From GYS-P2D sp964414425 (GTDB taxonomy: Bacteria; Bacteroidota; Bacteroidia; Chitinophagales; Saprospiraceae), in contig CAYPWL010000024.1 in assembly GCA_964414425.1 (NCBI GenBank), positions 1-57,381 on the forward strand: a stretch of 57,381 bases of DNA, given 5' to 3'. Below are positions 46,901-55,697 of this stretch, piece by piece. Made by a program: the position numbers and the translations under genes. The notes beneath the pieces were generated by a model. That model did not search any database. It was not told the origin of the DNA and saw only the letters and a list, made by a program, of their open reading frames with translations. Every line of letters begins with the position of its first letter. Position 1 is the first letter of the stretch.

Positions 46901-49404
46901 TATACTCTGTAAGTGCCCGGAGCTAAACCAGACAAATTGAAACTATTTGAATTTTGTGAGGATAATATACTTCCGTCAGTGGTCGTCACTAACCATATAT
47001 TATTTTCACCATTTAAGTTAGCACTCATCAACTGAAACGTCGGGTCGTTACTGCATAATCTTACGTCAGAAGTATTATCCAGTGTAGCTATAACACCTGG
47101 ATTAACCGATGTTTTAGTAACGTTGATTGGATTAGAGAACTCGATACAACCCATTATCTCGCTGACATTTCTGCCGACCGCAAGGTTTTGAGTCCCTATA
47201 CCATGTCTTATATTCCAGATCTGACATTCATCACCGAAGCTACTGTTGACAGTTACATTAGTACCGCCACCCTGAAAACTCAATATATTACCTGCGAGGT
47301 CCGTGACTATATAATTAGAGAACTCTGAGCTCCCACCTGTTTCAGTGATAGATACAGTACTATTTTCTCCTTGACCTGTGAAACACAACTCTGTGGACGT
47401 GGCACCGTCTATAGAGATGCTCGAAGCGAATACCTCACTTATGTTAACGCCAATTGGATTAGATAATACATCACATGATGGTGCTAACAGACTAATATCT
47501 GTACCTATCACTGCAGGTGGATTATCTCCATCAAAACTGAGCGCATAGATCTGGACTCGCCCTTGCGGTAGTGAACTTAAGTCAAGCGTTGGACCATCAA
47601 GAAACCCAGTCACGATATCATTTTCGTCGACTACAGGATAGATGATGTTTGGAAAAATATTATTTCTTAGGACCGTCTCGAGTATCATGCTGGCCCCATC
47701 AGTACGACATATATTTACTGAGGTCGTGTTAGCTGCTGTTGCAAAAACTCCACCGCCAGTAGCTCTCTTATTAGCCTGAATAGCTGTTGGACTGACTGCG
47801 AAACATCCTGAAAGGTTATCAATATTACCTCCAGGTACGAGACCAGCCACAGTACCTTCTGATACCACATATCTTATCGAGCAATCTCCTAATGGAAGGC
47901 CGTCACCATTAATATCACCATTAGACCTGATATCTATAATGCGTCCAGCGGAATCCAATATGACAAATCTACCTTGTGCCCCTGGTGGTACTGTAGATCC
48001 AGTAACTTGAATAATGTCCTCTATTCCGTCACGAGCACATATGTCAAACGACTGCTGTGCTGCACTGATAGATGGTGTCGGCAGTCCTTGACGCTGAAAT
48101 CTGATCCGATTGGAGATTAAAAAACATTCTGTAATGGCATCTATAGCCCCTCCTGCCTCTAAGCCGCTGATTGCACCTACAAACTCTACACGAGCTATAT
48201 CAAAACTTGCTAAATCCGTAGAGAATAAATCTCCAACATTATTAGCCGTAGCTACAATCATATTCCCATTGAGTGCAACGAATACACCTTGAGCTCCTGC
48301 ATTAGTAGCGACTACATCTATCCGAGACATAGGGACCACACAGAATGTCACCGTTGTTCCACGAGTCGAGAATATTGATGGTGTAACATCTAAGCTTACA
48401 CTATTAATAGTTATCGCATTAGAGAAGGCAAGGCAGCCTGTTACATCTTGAAGATTATTACCTATAGCAGCATTTTCTATGACTTCATCATAAGAAACAT
48501 TAATTACTTGAAAACGGCCTGAACCAAATGCGGCAAAGTCTATAACACTTGCTGAAGTGATCGCAACAATGGTTCCACTCATATCGGTCACGACCAAAGT
48601 GCTGTTAGATCCTGAGTTTCCTGTGACGCTAAAAGCAACACTCGTGTTATTAGATGAGAGACAAATATCTGTAGGACCTGCAGTTGTCAATGAACCACCT
48701 TGAGGTAGATCTGTCGCACATGACGCATTGATCATTAAATCATCAATATCCCAGACTCTTACATCTCCAGTTCCCACTACACAATAAGGCAGTATCTCTA
48801 ACTGAAAAGACACTGAGCCGTTAGTTGTGAACGCATCTCCGTTGTCAAATTGAAAATTTGCCAAGTTCCATGGATCGTTAGTACCATTACCTTCAGATCT
48901 GAATACTTCAACACCATCTCTTAATAGTCTTATGGCGAATAGTGATGGAGCATTATTGTCTCCTGATTCACCCTGGATCCATTCGAAAACGTCCGGGCTC
49001 CGATGTTGGAAGCTAATCGACGTTAAGGTGGCATTCTGATCTGCTGCTCCTGTAAGACTGAACGGAACTATGATTCTATTTTCTGAGCTAAAATCAGCCT
49101 GGCATTCTATTGATGCACCGACGCACATAGCCGTACCGGTGAATCCCGGTGTACAAGAGTGATTATTAACCCCAGGATTAACTCTAAAAAGAGAACCACT
49201 CGACGATAAAATATTACACTCAGCATCTGAGTCGGCAACCGCCGTAAACTCAGAATAGTCTATATGCTGTTCTGCTCCTATTAACGCCTGACAATTGTCA
49301 AAATCATAGGTAAGTTTAGCACTTCCGACGTCTCCGTTACCGAATGCAGAAGTGAGGGATAAACACAGAAATGTGATAATAATGTAAATGGGAAATTTAG
49401 TCAT
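43957..49404 (-). CDS. Giant secreted multi-repeat protein with dockerin and T9SS sorting domain
   Basis: About 1815 residues from the ATG at 49404, which opens a signal peptide (TKFPIYIIITFLCLSLTSAF); the longer frame to 49524 adds a spurious hydrophobic leader. Order: a 200-residue Cys-rich module (HSCTPGF, EWIQGESG, VWDIDDL), nine repeats of about 105-110 residues (each with an early Cys and a closing GCFxLSN-type segment), a second copy of the first module (HSCTPGF, AWIQGESG, VWDVDDI), a carboxypeptidase-like domain, dockerin-like calcium loops (ADVNFDGQVTAKDLVQMRR), a cohesin-like domain, and a C-terminal T9SS sorting domain (NQPNPFSAQTTI). It is exported, probably bound to the surface. 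Two cysteines per repeat suggest a disulfide in each. Function unknown; an adhesive or matrix role is plausible. Confidence 0.88.
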   Translation of the reverse strand: MTKFPIYIIITFLCLSLTSAFGNGDVGSAKLTYDFDNCQALIGAEQHIDYSEFTAVADSDAECNILSSSGSLFRVNPGVNNHSCTPGFTGTAMCVGASIECQADFSSENRIIVPFSLTGAADQNATLTSISFQHRSPDVFEWIQGESGDNNAPSLFAIRLLRDGVEVFRSEGNGTNDPWNLANFQFDNGDAFTTNGSVSFQLEILPYCVVGTGDVRVWDIDDLMINASCATDLPQGGSLTTAGPTDICLSSNNTSVAFSVTGNSGSNSTLVVTDMSGTIVAITSASVIDFAAFGSGRFQVINVSYDEVIENAAIGNNLQDVTGCLAFSNAITINSVSLDVTPSIFSTRGTTVTFCVVPMSRIDVVATNAGAQGVFVALNGNMIVATANNVGDLFSTDLASFDIARVEFVGAISGLEAGGAIDAITECFLISNRIRFQRQGLPTPSISAAQQSFDICARDGIEDIIQVTGSTVPPGAQGRFVILDSAGRIIDIRSNGDINGDGLPLGDCSIRYVVSEGTVAGLVPGGNIDNLSGCFAVSPTAIQANKRATGGGVFATAANTTSVNICRTDGASMILETVLRNNIFPNIIYPVVDENDIVTGFLDGPTLDLSSLPQGRVQIYALSFDGDNPPAVIGTDISLLAPSCDVLSNPIGVNISEVFASSISIDGATSTELCFTGQGENSTVSITETGGSSEFSNYIVTDLAGNILSFQGGGTNVTVNSSFGDECQIWNIRHGIGTQNLAVGRNVSEIMGCIEFSNPINVTKTSVNPGVIATLDNTSDVRLCSNDPTFQLMSANLNGENNIWLVTTTDGSILSSQNSNSFNLSGLAPGTYRVYRFAYNGTLDAFAIGSSVFSLSSTCGGLTNFVQVSLADGNTAGGAISVNGGSSLTLCPNNVGQAFQFDVSGGVGSSALFLAVDGSGQILRTSTSNSFALNGLNSGMFQILRASFNGVLRNAIVGNNINQIDGCFSLSNGITVSQDLNFVGGTLSFVDTPSNELQICVGIGTNDPVAVSVAGAGGAVNQLLVTDEAGMILALPASSPLNFESIVSGVCLVYNVASDMPLDPSIVGTQLSSLEGCFVLSNALRVVRNTPDAGTISVNGSTDITVCADDSGTSVNVDFSGGGSGAAQYLVTDADLNILSIQSGRTISLTGGIGSCLIWRITSFGEITGFAVGANAADITGCFALSNPITVTKQDPTEASMAMSTVTFALEECNSFINSVTNQDYSEFGGVVANDARCAQLNVVNAPFRNNPETFSHSCTPGFNGGTAICVSPSDQCVFENDSDFAIRFDVSVAPNAGASSASLTSLSFYEQAPEEFAWIQGESGQNRFPIFYGVRVVRDGEEVFSVAENPTGRTWSLQEFDFSGLPDFEVTTATTFSFELLGYCLTDENGSPISVWDVDDIVVKSDCSTDGGCIETATANGAIVEGRVKTFYGEDISHVAVELGDAGLALTNNIGRYQIKAPAINETYTLTSGKEDEAINGLSVLDIILVQRHILGLITFEEEGKLIAADVNFDGQVTAKDLVQMRRVLLGTDDEYTDGNEWVFYSAESMAQYEGLDIFNASQEVTITPDNYKLAHDFVGIKAGDVDGSADINGFKAVIRSGSKDINYCIQSIAEGTYEIKLSSADALELMGLQFDLDLRGGDIAALSSDVFSLNEGNYNITDDNVKVVLSGHNGTTVGDDSNILTLRVNAMVEPSLTLANSDYSSLVLGNLSTEGVRLNKVIGDEELTTQLIQNQPNPFSAQTTIDFVLDKDQNVEFSFFNSAGQQVFRNTSFFSKGANSLVVTGDDLQDSGLIIYTMKTDSGILTRKMIVLK

Positions 49405-49732
49405 ATCGTAAGACTTTGGATTTTGTTTACAGAGCAATAGTATAAAGATTATCAAGTAGGAGGAGTAAATTCTCAAGGTATACCCTATATTATTTAAATG
49501 ATGAATCTTTAAGAACTTTAACAAGTTGTAGATCAGTAGTTTATAAAAAGAGAAATATCAAATAAGATTATTATTTATACGTGTATGTCTATGATACGAC
49601 CATATGCGCATACAGATATTACGGTACTGATCACTTACTCGATATTTATATGTGTTAATAAATGAAGGGGCTCCAGCAAATCAATATATATCAGACCCCG
49701 GGGTAAACCCGAGGTACTAAAAGTGTAATAGC
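49405..49732. other. Intergenic region with a weak terminator
   Basis: About 330 bases with no gene. On the minus strand CCTCGGG / CCCGGGG (49697-49713) forms a 7-bp hairpin followed by a weakly T-rich stretch, a possible terminator of the NhaD gene. The AT-rich part next to 49525 is the promoter side of the giant gene. Confidence 0.5.
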
Positions 49733-51064
49733 CTAAAAGAAAGCGCTATACATCACTAAGAACACTCCAGCTCCAGCTAAGAATCCGAGCGCGGCAAGCC
49801 AAGTAATATTCTTCAGGTACCAGATGAAGTCAATACGCTCCATACCCATAGCAGCTACTCCCGCAGCAGAACCTATGATAAGCATACTACCTCCAGTACC
49901 AGCAGAATAGGCAATGAAGTGCCACAACTTGGTATCAATGGCTTCGGTGTACATACCCATAGAAGCGGCAACTAATGGAACATTGTCTATAATCGCTGAG
50001 AACACGCCTAAGAGCATAATTACAATATCTTGGGATGGTATAGAAGCATCTAACCAAGCTGCAAGATTATTGAGAACTCCTAAGGACTCTAATGACCCTA
50101 CCGCCATCAGAATCCCTAAAAAGAAAAGAATACTGGACATCTCAATACGAGACAAAGCCGTATGAGCAGAATATAGATGCTTGCGTTCTTCTTCAAAATC
50201 CTCCTCTGGATGTATGTACTCTGACACTAACCATACAATACCCAGCGCTAACATCATACCCAGATATGGCGGCATGTGTGTGATACTCTTAAATATCGGA
50301 ACCGATATGAGACCAGCGATGCCTACAAATAACATCGTCTGACTACTTAATACATCTCTTTCCTTTTCTTCTTTGTCAGAATCTACCTTGGCTAACTGCA
50401 ATGATCCTTGAAAAGGCTTCGTTAATGACGCAATAAAGGTAGGCACTGCAAAACATACTAAAGAAGGTACTACGAGGTGTGTAATAAGTCCTCCCGTCGA
50501 AACTCTATCGCCGATCCAAAGCATCGTAGTGGTAACATCACCAATAGGCGACCATGCGCCACCAGCATTAGCAGCGATTACACCCAAACAAACAAACCAA
50601 AGTCGCTCAGTTTTATCAGGTACAAGTCGTCTTAAGAGTGAAACCAATACGATCGTCGAAGCCAGATTATCCAAGGTGGCAGATAAGAAGAAAGCCAATA
50701 TACAGATCAGCCAAAGCATCTTCTTCTTGCTATTAGTTGTGATCTTATTGGTGATCACGGAAAATCCCTTGTGAAGGTCTATCAGCTCAACAATAGTCAT
50801 CGCTCCGATCAAAAAGACCAATATTTCAGCGGTTTTACCTATATGATGCAGTAGAACTCCTCCTAAGAAATCGTAATAGTCGCCCTCTCCGTGATCCATC
50901 CCATGACCGTGGTGATCTATGATGTCCAGATGTCCCACAGAGATAAGTGCCCAACAAAGCGCACCCATAATTAGGGCAGGTACCGTCTTGTCTAAATGAA
51001 GTGGATGTTCGAATACAATTATCAAATATCCGAGGATGAAACAAATTATAACCGCTGCAATCAT
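49733..51064 (-). CDS. nhaD: NhaD-type sodium:proton antiporter
   Basis: A 443-residue, about 12-helix membrane protein of the NhaD branch of the ion transporter superfamily. Landmarks: FLIGAMTIVELIDLHKGFSV, LSATLDNLASTIVLVSLLRR, NAGGAWSPIGDVTTTMLWIG, and GVFSAIIDNVPLVAASMGMY, with charged residues inside helices for Na+/H+ exchange. The protein lowers cytosolic Na+ in salty or alkaline conditions, as fits a marine organism. The gene reads alone; the next gene upstream is the YciH-type factor. Confidence 0.93.
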   Translation of the reverse strand: MIAAVIICFILGYLIIVFEHPLHLDKTVPALIMGALCWALISVGHLDIIDHHGHGMDHGEGDYYDFLGGVLLHHIGKTAEILVFLIGAMTIVELIDLHKGFSVITNKITTNSKKKMLWLICILAFFLSATLDNLASTIVLVSLLRRLVPDKTERLWFVCLGVIAANAGGAWSPIGDVTTTMLWIGDRVSTGGLITHLVVPSLVCFAVPTFIASLTKPFQGSLQLAKVDSDKEEKERDVLSSQTMLFVGIAGLISVPIFKSITHMPPYLGMMLALGIVWLVSEYIHPEEDFEEERKHLYSAHTALSRIEMSSILFFLGILMAVGSLESLGVLNNLAAWLDASIPSQDIVIMLLGVFSAIIDNVPLVAASMGMYTEAIDTKLWHFIAYSAGTGGSMLIIGSAAGVAAMGMERIDFIWYLKNITWLAALGFLAGAGVFLVMYSAFF

Positions 51065-51138
51065 ATCTAATTCTGTCTTGAGTCTGTAATAATATTAATT
51101 TCTTTAAACTACTGATACGATTAAGACAATTAGCTCTG

Positions 51139-51501
51139 CTAAGAGCCAGCATTTTTTATGTTATGATATCCCAACGAACCCAATTCCTTAATGAGGCGAA
51201 TTCGTTGATCCCCTTGGATGATGATTTCCTCGTTCTTGATATAGCCCCCCACACCACATTTGGACTTGAGCAGTTTGCACATATCACTCATAGCGCCTTC
51301 AGAAAGCGTCAATCCCTTGATGACACTGACCACCTTGCCTCCTCTACCCTTTCGCTCTAAGTATACTCTCAATACATCATCAAGAGCTTTTGGTTTTTCA
51401 GTCTGGCCTTCATCCTCTGTGGGGATATCAGGGTTTTCAGGATTACCCATGGATTGAAATACATCCCAACCAACAGAGGTTTTAAATTTATCTTTTGCCA
51501 T
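51139..51501 (-). CDS. SUI1/eIF1-like translation factor (YciH family)
   Basis: A 120-residue protein from the ATG at 51501 (the longer frame to 51627 overlaps the divergent hydrolase and is rejected). A disordered acidic stretch (EDEGQTEKPK) is followed by a SUI1 domain: LRVYLERKGRGGKVVSVIKG, then LKSKCGVGGYIKNEEIIIQG and RIRLIKELGSLG. Bacterial members act on initiation fidelity in translation, based on resemblance to eIF1. It is divergent from the hydrolase-OsmC gene, with 82 bases between the starts. Confidence 0.9.
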   Translation of the reverse strand: MAKDKFKTSVGWDVFQSMGNPENPDIPTEDEGQTEKPKALDDVLRVYLERKGRGGKVVSVIKGLTLSEGAMSDMCKLLKSKCGVGGYIKNEEIIIQGDQRIRLIKELGSLGYHNIKNAGS

Positions 51502-51583
51502 GTTTTTGAATTTATGATCGCATTTCACGCACAAAATGCGAAGCTTGCGGTTATAAATTATAATTAAACAATTATTTAATACT

Positions 51584-52825
51584 ATGCCATCTAAAAAAGT
51601 CCAATTTCTCAATAGCGACGGTGTCAAATTATCAGCTAAAATTGATTTGCCGTTAAGTAGGTCACCGTTTCCATTTGCGCTATTTGCTCATGTGTTTACA
51701 GGCAATAAGAATCTTACCTCTGCACGACACATCAGTCGAGAACTGACACAGCATGGTATAGGAGTTATGAGATTTGATTTCACTGGTCTGGGAGAAAGCG
51801 AAGGGAATTTTTCAGAGACTAACTTCACTTCTAATATTAGTGATCTCGAGTCAGCTGCCGCTTATCTGGCTGAGCATTACGAGAGCCCTTCTATTATCAT
51901 AGGGCATTCCTTAGGTGGTGCAGCAGCATTATTCGCCTCACAAAAGATAGATAGCATAAGTGCCGTGGTAACGATAGGATCTCCGTCATATCCAGAGCAC
52001 GTTACCCATTTACTCAGTGACAATATAGAAACCATCGAGAAAAACGGATGTGCGATTGTGAATGTAGGTGGTAGAGAGTTTACCATCAAAAAACAGTTCT
52101 TAGATGATCTACGCAGCCAGAACCACACTGATATTATCAAAAACCTTGGCAAAGGCCTGCTCGTTATGCACTCTCCACAAGATATGGTCGTCGGTATAGA
52201 CAATGCTGCTAACATATACTCTCTGGCTAAGCATCCTAAAAGCTTTGTCACTCTTGACGGTGCAGATCATATGCTCACTCATAAGGATGATGCTAAGTAT
52301 GCAGGAACAGTGATCTCCTCATGGGTACGTAGATATGTCAAGTTCCCAGAAGAGTTGCAGTTGAAAACAGATAAGGATGTCGTTGTTAGATTAGAAGACG
52401 AAGACATCTATACGACAGATATCTTAGCAGGAAGTCATAGTATGATTGCAGATGAACCTGACTCTATAGGCGGGCACAACTTTGGCCCATCACCTTATGA
52501 GTTACTCAATAGTAGCCTAGGCGCTTGTACTGCCATGACGCTGCAGATGTATGCAAGGCGCAAAGGGTGGGACCTACAAGAAGTAAAAGTACATCTCTCT
52601 CATGCCAAGACGAACATCCATCAAGATGACATGCAAGATGTGGATAAGAAGAGCGGGCGCATAGATCGCTTCGAAAAAGTCTTGGAACTCGTAGGGGACT
52701 TAGACGAAGAACAAAAGCGCAGGCTTCTACAAATAGCAAGTAAGTGCCCAGTACATAGAACACTCGCAGGACGCCAGGAGTTTGCGACTAAATTAGTCGA
52801 AGACCAAGACTGGACCATTTACTAA
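51584..52825 (+). CDS. Alpha/beta hydrolase fused to an OsmC domain
   Basis: A 413-residue fusion. Residues 1-250 are an alpha/beta hydrolase: oxyanion side HVFTGNK, nucleophile elbow IIIGHSLGGAAAL, acid SPQDMVVG, catalytic His near GADHMLTHK. Residues 275-413 form an OsmC/Ohr-like domain with the two peroxidatic cysteines in SSLGACTAMTLQM and ASKCPVHRTLAG. The architecture is known in other bacteria and may couple hydrolysis of an ester to thiol-based peroxide reduction. The gene ends 4 bases into the stop region of the convergent acyl-CoA synthetase. Confidence 0.91.
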   Translation: MPSKKVQFLNSDGVKLSAKIDLPLSRSPFPFALFAHVFTGNKNLTSARHISRELTQHGIGVMRFDFTGLGESEGNFSETNFTSNISDLESAAAYLAEHYESPSIIIGHSLGGAAALFASQKIDSISAVVTIGSPSYPEHVTHLLSDNIETIEKNGCAIVNVGGREFTIKKQFLDDLRSQNHTDIIKNLGKGLLVMHSPQDMVVGIDNAANIYSLAKHPKSFVTLDGADHMLTHKDDAKYAGTVISSWVRRYVKFPEELQLKTDKDVVVRLEDEDIYTTDILAGSHSMIADEPDSIGGHNFGPSPYELLNSSLGACTAMTLQMYARRKGWDLQEVKVHLSHAKTNIHQDDMQDVDKKSGRIDRFEKVLELVGDLDEEQKRRLLQIASKCPVHRTLAGRQEFATKLVEDQDWTIY

Positions 52826-54498
52826 GACCAGATCACTTGATCTGGTGCCTCGTGCCAGCTTAAGTATTGCTGACCGTACATATCATCAATCTTACCACGC
52901 TTCACCTTAAGTGTAGGGGTAAGGATATCATTATCGACCGACCAAGAATTAGTATCAATTATGGCTGTCGAAATGTGTTCATATTTAGCGCGATCCTGAT
53001 TGGCTGCGATTACACTGGCTTGTATCGATTTTATCACTTGGTCTTTGGATGTTTTCTGGCCGATCTCCGACAGGTTGAGGAGAGCAATAGGTTGAGGTAT
53101 ACCTAAGCCCGCCACACACACTTGCTCAACAAAATCATTTTTCATGATAACCTCTTCCATAGGGTTAGGTGTCACATAACTTCCCTTAGACGTTTTGAAT
53201 GCATCCTTGACACGTCCGATGACTTTTACATATCCATCGGCATCGATAGTCCCACGATCACCACTATGCATCCAACCATCTATGAGTACTTCATTAGTCT
53301 TTTCAGGATTCTTATAATACCCCGTCATCATATATGGCGTCTTCATCAATATTTCATCCGTGTCAGGATCGATCTTCACCTCTCCATATGGAATCGCCTT
53401 GCCCACAGAATCTTGTGGTGATTTAGGGTCAGGACTGTTAGTCATAGAACCGCAGACCTCGGTCATCCCGTATGCTTCTACTAAGTGGATATCCAGTTTT
53501 TTGTAAAAGTCTTTGATAAATGCTGGTGTAATAGCAGCGCCTGTAGCAGCAATCTTTATGTCACGCATGCCTAAGGCTGTACGAAGCTTCTTCTTGATGA
53601 TACCTGACACTATAGGTATTTTGAGTAATCTATCCAGCTTCTTCTGTGGCATCTTAGCTAATACTCCTAAATAGAATTTAGTCCAGATCCTGGGCACGGC
53701 GAAGAACAAGTTAGGCTGCGTATCCTGAAGATTTTTGGCAAAGGTGTCCAGATTTTCAGCGAAAGAAATTGAGCCTCCCATTGTGATACAGGGCAGCTCT
53801 ACACCTATACGCTCCCCGACATGGTTGAGTGGCAAGTATGAAAAACTCTTTAAGTCCTTGATTCTATCCATACCGAGCCAGCCCGTTTTAAATTCATTGG
53901 CCATTATCAGTCCTGGAGTCTTATGGACATGCATGACTCCCTTGGGTGTCCCGGTAGTTCCTGAGGTAAACTTGATCGTCCAGAGGTCATCCCCATCAGG
54001 GATATAATTTTCGGTGACGGGATCATGTGCTTTAAGAAGTGAGTCCCACTCATCGCCCATCGTAATCTCGGCATTGTCGGCATAATGTGGAAACTTAATT
54101 ACTCCCACATCATCGGGTATGGCTTCCCCCTTACCTCCCCAACTATCTAACTTACCGACGAATATGAGCTTCACATCACTCAACTTAACCACTTCGGCTA
54201 ACTGCTTTTTAGGGAGGCTTGCATAATATGGCACAGATACATAGCCGCCCATCATAATGGCTAAGTCTGCCAGTATCCAGTGATAACAATTTTTGGATAG
54301 GATGCCTATATGATCTCCCTTTTTCAGGCCTTTGGCGGATAGAGCCGTTGCTATCCGGCGAGCTTGCTGACCAGCTTCTTTATAGGTGATAGTTTTCCAA
54401 GTGTCTCCCTTCGACTGTCTCAGAAACACCTTATCAGGTGTGGTAGCTTCCCAATGATAGAAATGTCCGATAATAGTCTTGTACTCTGTATTCATCAC
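52822..54498 (-). CDS. AMP-dependent long-chain acyl-CoA synthetase
   Basis: A 558-residue ANL-superfamily ligase. The AMP-binding P-loop is TIKFTSGTTGTPKGVMHVHK, the A5 motif is EAYGMTEVCGS, and the A7/A8 region has MHSGDRGTIDADGYVKVIGR with the catalytic lysine region KTSKGSYVTPNPME. It activates fatty acids to acyl-AMP and then acyl-CoA in the cytosol. Length is slightly short of the usual 600 but complete. The stop overlaps the end of the convergent hydrolase gene by 4 bases. Confidence 0.93.
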   Translation of the reverse strand: MMNTEYKTIIGHFYHWEATTPDKVFLRQSKGDTWKTITYKEAGQQARRIATALSAKGLKKGDHIGILSKNCYHWILADLAIMMGGYVSVPYYASLPKKQLAEVVKLSDVKLIFVGKLDSWGGKGEAIPDDVGVIKFPHYADNAEITMGDEWDSLLKAHDPVTENYIPDGDDLWTIKFTSGTTGTPKGVMHVHKTPGLIMANEFKTGWLGMDRIKDLKSFSYLPLNHVGERIGVELPCITMGGSISFAENLDTFAKNLQDTQPNLFFAVPRIWTKFYLGVLAKMPQKKLDRLLKIPIVSGIIKKKLRTALGMRDIKIAATGAAITPAFIKDFYKKLDIHLVEAYGMTEVCGSMTNSPDPKSPQDSVGKAIPYGEVKIDPDTDEILMKTPYMMTGYYKNPEKTNEVLIDGWMHSGDRGTIDADGYVKVIGRVKDAFKTSKGSYVTPNPMEEVIMKNDFVEQVCVAGLGIPQPIALLNLSEIGQKTSKDQVIKSIQASVIAANQDRAKYEHISTAIIDTNSWSVDNDILTPTLKVKRGKIDDMYGQQYLSWHEAPDQVIWS

Positions 54499-54660
54499 GA
54501 TCGATTATTTGATGAGAGTAAAATAGTACTGATTTTTAATTTGAGATAAGGATTATTAACCAAATATCTTTTTTATTCGTACTTGGCCATATAGGATTAT
54601 TGTTCTCTGAACAACTTATTCTAAATTTAACTCCAACGTTGTTTAGGCATACATCAAAAT

Positions 54661-54678
54661 CGATATGGCTCCATATCG
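54661..54678 (+). promoter_or_regulatory. 18-base perfect palindrome upstream of ribokinase
   Basis: CGATATGGCTCCATATCG: two perfect 8-base arms around a CT centre, 38 bases before the ribokinase ATG in a divergent promoter region. It has the form of a dimeric repressor site. The protein is unknown; the divergent acyl-CoA synthetase (164 bases away) could be co-regulated. Confidence 0.5.
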
Positions 54679-54715
54679 CTCATACAAGCGCATATAGCCA
54701 GCACCTCAATATATC

Positions 54716-55615
54716 ATGAAGAATAAAATAACAGTGATCGGAAGTAGCAACACTGACATGGTCATCCAATCAGATCGATTGCCAGCACCAGGAGAGACGG
54801 TAATAGGCAATCGATTCAGCAGGCATCATGGTGGAAAGGGCGCTAATCAGGCAGTCGCAGTCGCTCGACTTGCCGGTGACGTAACTTTCGTTTGTCGAGT
54901 GGGTAACGATGTGTTTGGTAGGGAGGCTATCGCTCACTATCGCCAGTCTGGGATAGATACTTCATATATTACTACTGATCCTATTGAACCATCAGGAACG
55001 GCGCTCATATTAGTCGACAGTCATGGAGAGAATTCTATTTCTGTTGCCCTTGGTGCAAATCAAAATTTAGATGGAACCTTGGTTAAAGAGTCTGCAAGTG
55101 CTATACAAGACAGCTCTTATGTACTCACACAACTGGAGACCCCACTCAAGGCTATTGAAGTAATCGGGGTAATCTGCAAGCAACATAAGGTTCCATTAAT
55201 CTTAAATCCTGCTCCCGCACTGGAGCTATCCGACGAATTACTATCACATGTTGATATCATAACTCCTAATGCCATCGAGGCCTATCACTTGACAGGAATC
55301 AAGCTTGATGATGACAACAGTTTACAAGATGCCTGCTCGCAGCTACATGAGCGTGGTGTAGAGACGGTGATCATCACCTTAGGTGATAGGGGTGCATACT
55401 TGAGCGATCCAAATTATCGTGGAAATATCGCTACTGACAAGGTAGATGTGGTAGACACCACGGCAGCTGGTGATACATTTAATGGTGCATTAATTGTTGC
55501 GCTCTCCGAAGGATATAAAGTACCCGATGCTGTAAGATTTGCTAATCAGGCTGCAGCATACTCTGTAGGCAAGCTTGGAGCACAATCCTCTATACCCTAC
55601 CGCAAGGATTTATAG
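54716..55615 (+). CDS. rbsK: Ribokinase
   Basis: A 299-residue PfkB-family sugar kinase. GSSNTDMVIQSDRLPAPGET at the N terminus binds the sugar, GGKGANQAVAVARLAG is the ribokinase GGKGAN motif, and the C-terminal anion hole/catalytic base motif is DTTAAGDTFNGAL. It phosphorylates ribose (or a related furanose) using ATP in the cytosol. No ribose transporter or isomerase is beside it; a palindrome just upstream suggests regulated expression. Confidence 0.92.
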   Translation: MKNKITVIGSSNTDMVIQSDRLPAPGETVIGNRFSRHHGGKGANQAVAVARLAGDVTFVCRVGNDVFGREAIAHYRQSGIDTSYITTDPIEPSGTALILVDSHGENSISVALGANQNLDGTLVKESASAIQDSSYVLTQLETPLKAIEVIGVICKQHKVPLILNPAPALELSDELLSHVDIITPNAIEAYHLTGIKLDDDNSLQDACSQLHERGVETVIITLGDRGAYLSDPNYRGNIATDKVDVVDTTAAGDTFNGALIVALSEGYKVPDAVRFANQAAAYSVGKLGAQSSIPYRKDL

Positions 55616-55697
55616 CTATACTCAGAAAAGCTGATCTCTAAATAAAAGTTAGCGTAGATCTTCTTATTACTTTACGTGCAATAATCTAATCGTCATC

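Noticed and set aside
49405..49524. Longer N terminus for the giant T9SS protein
   Set aside because: A normal signal peptide begins at the ATG at 49404; the extension adds a second unrelated hydrophobic stretch.
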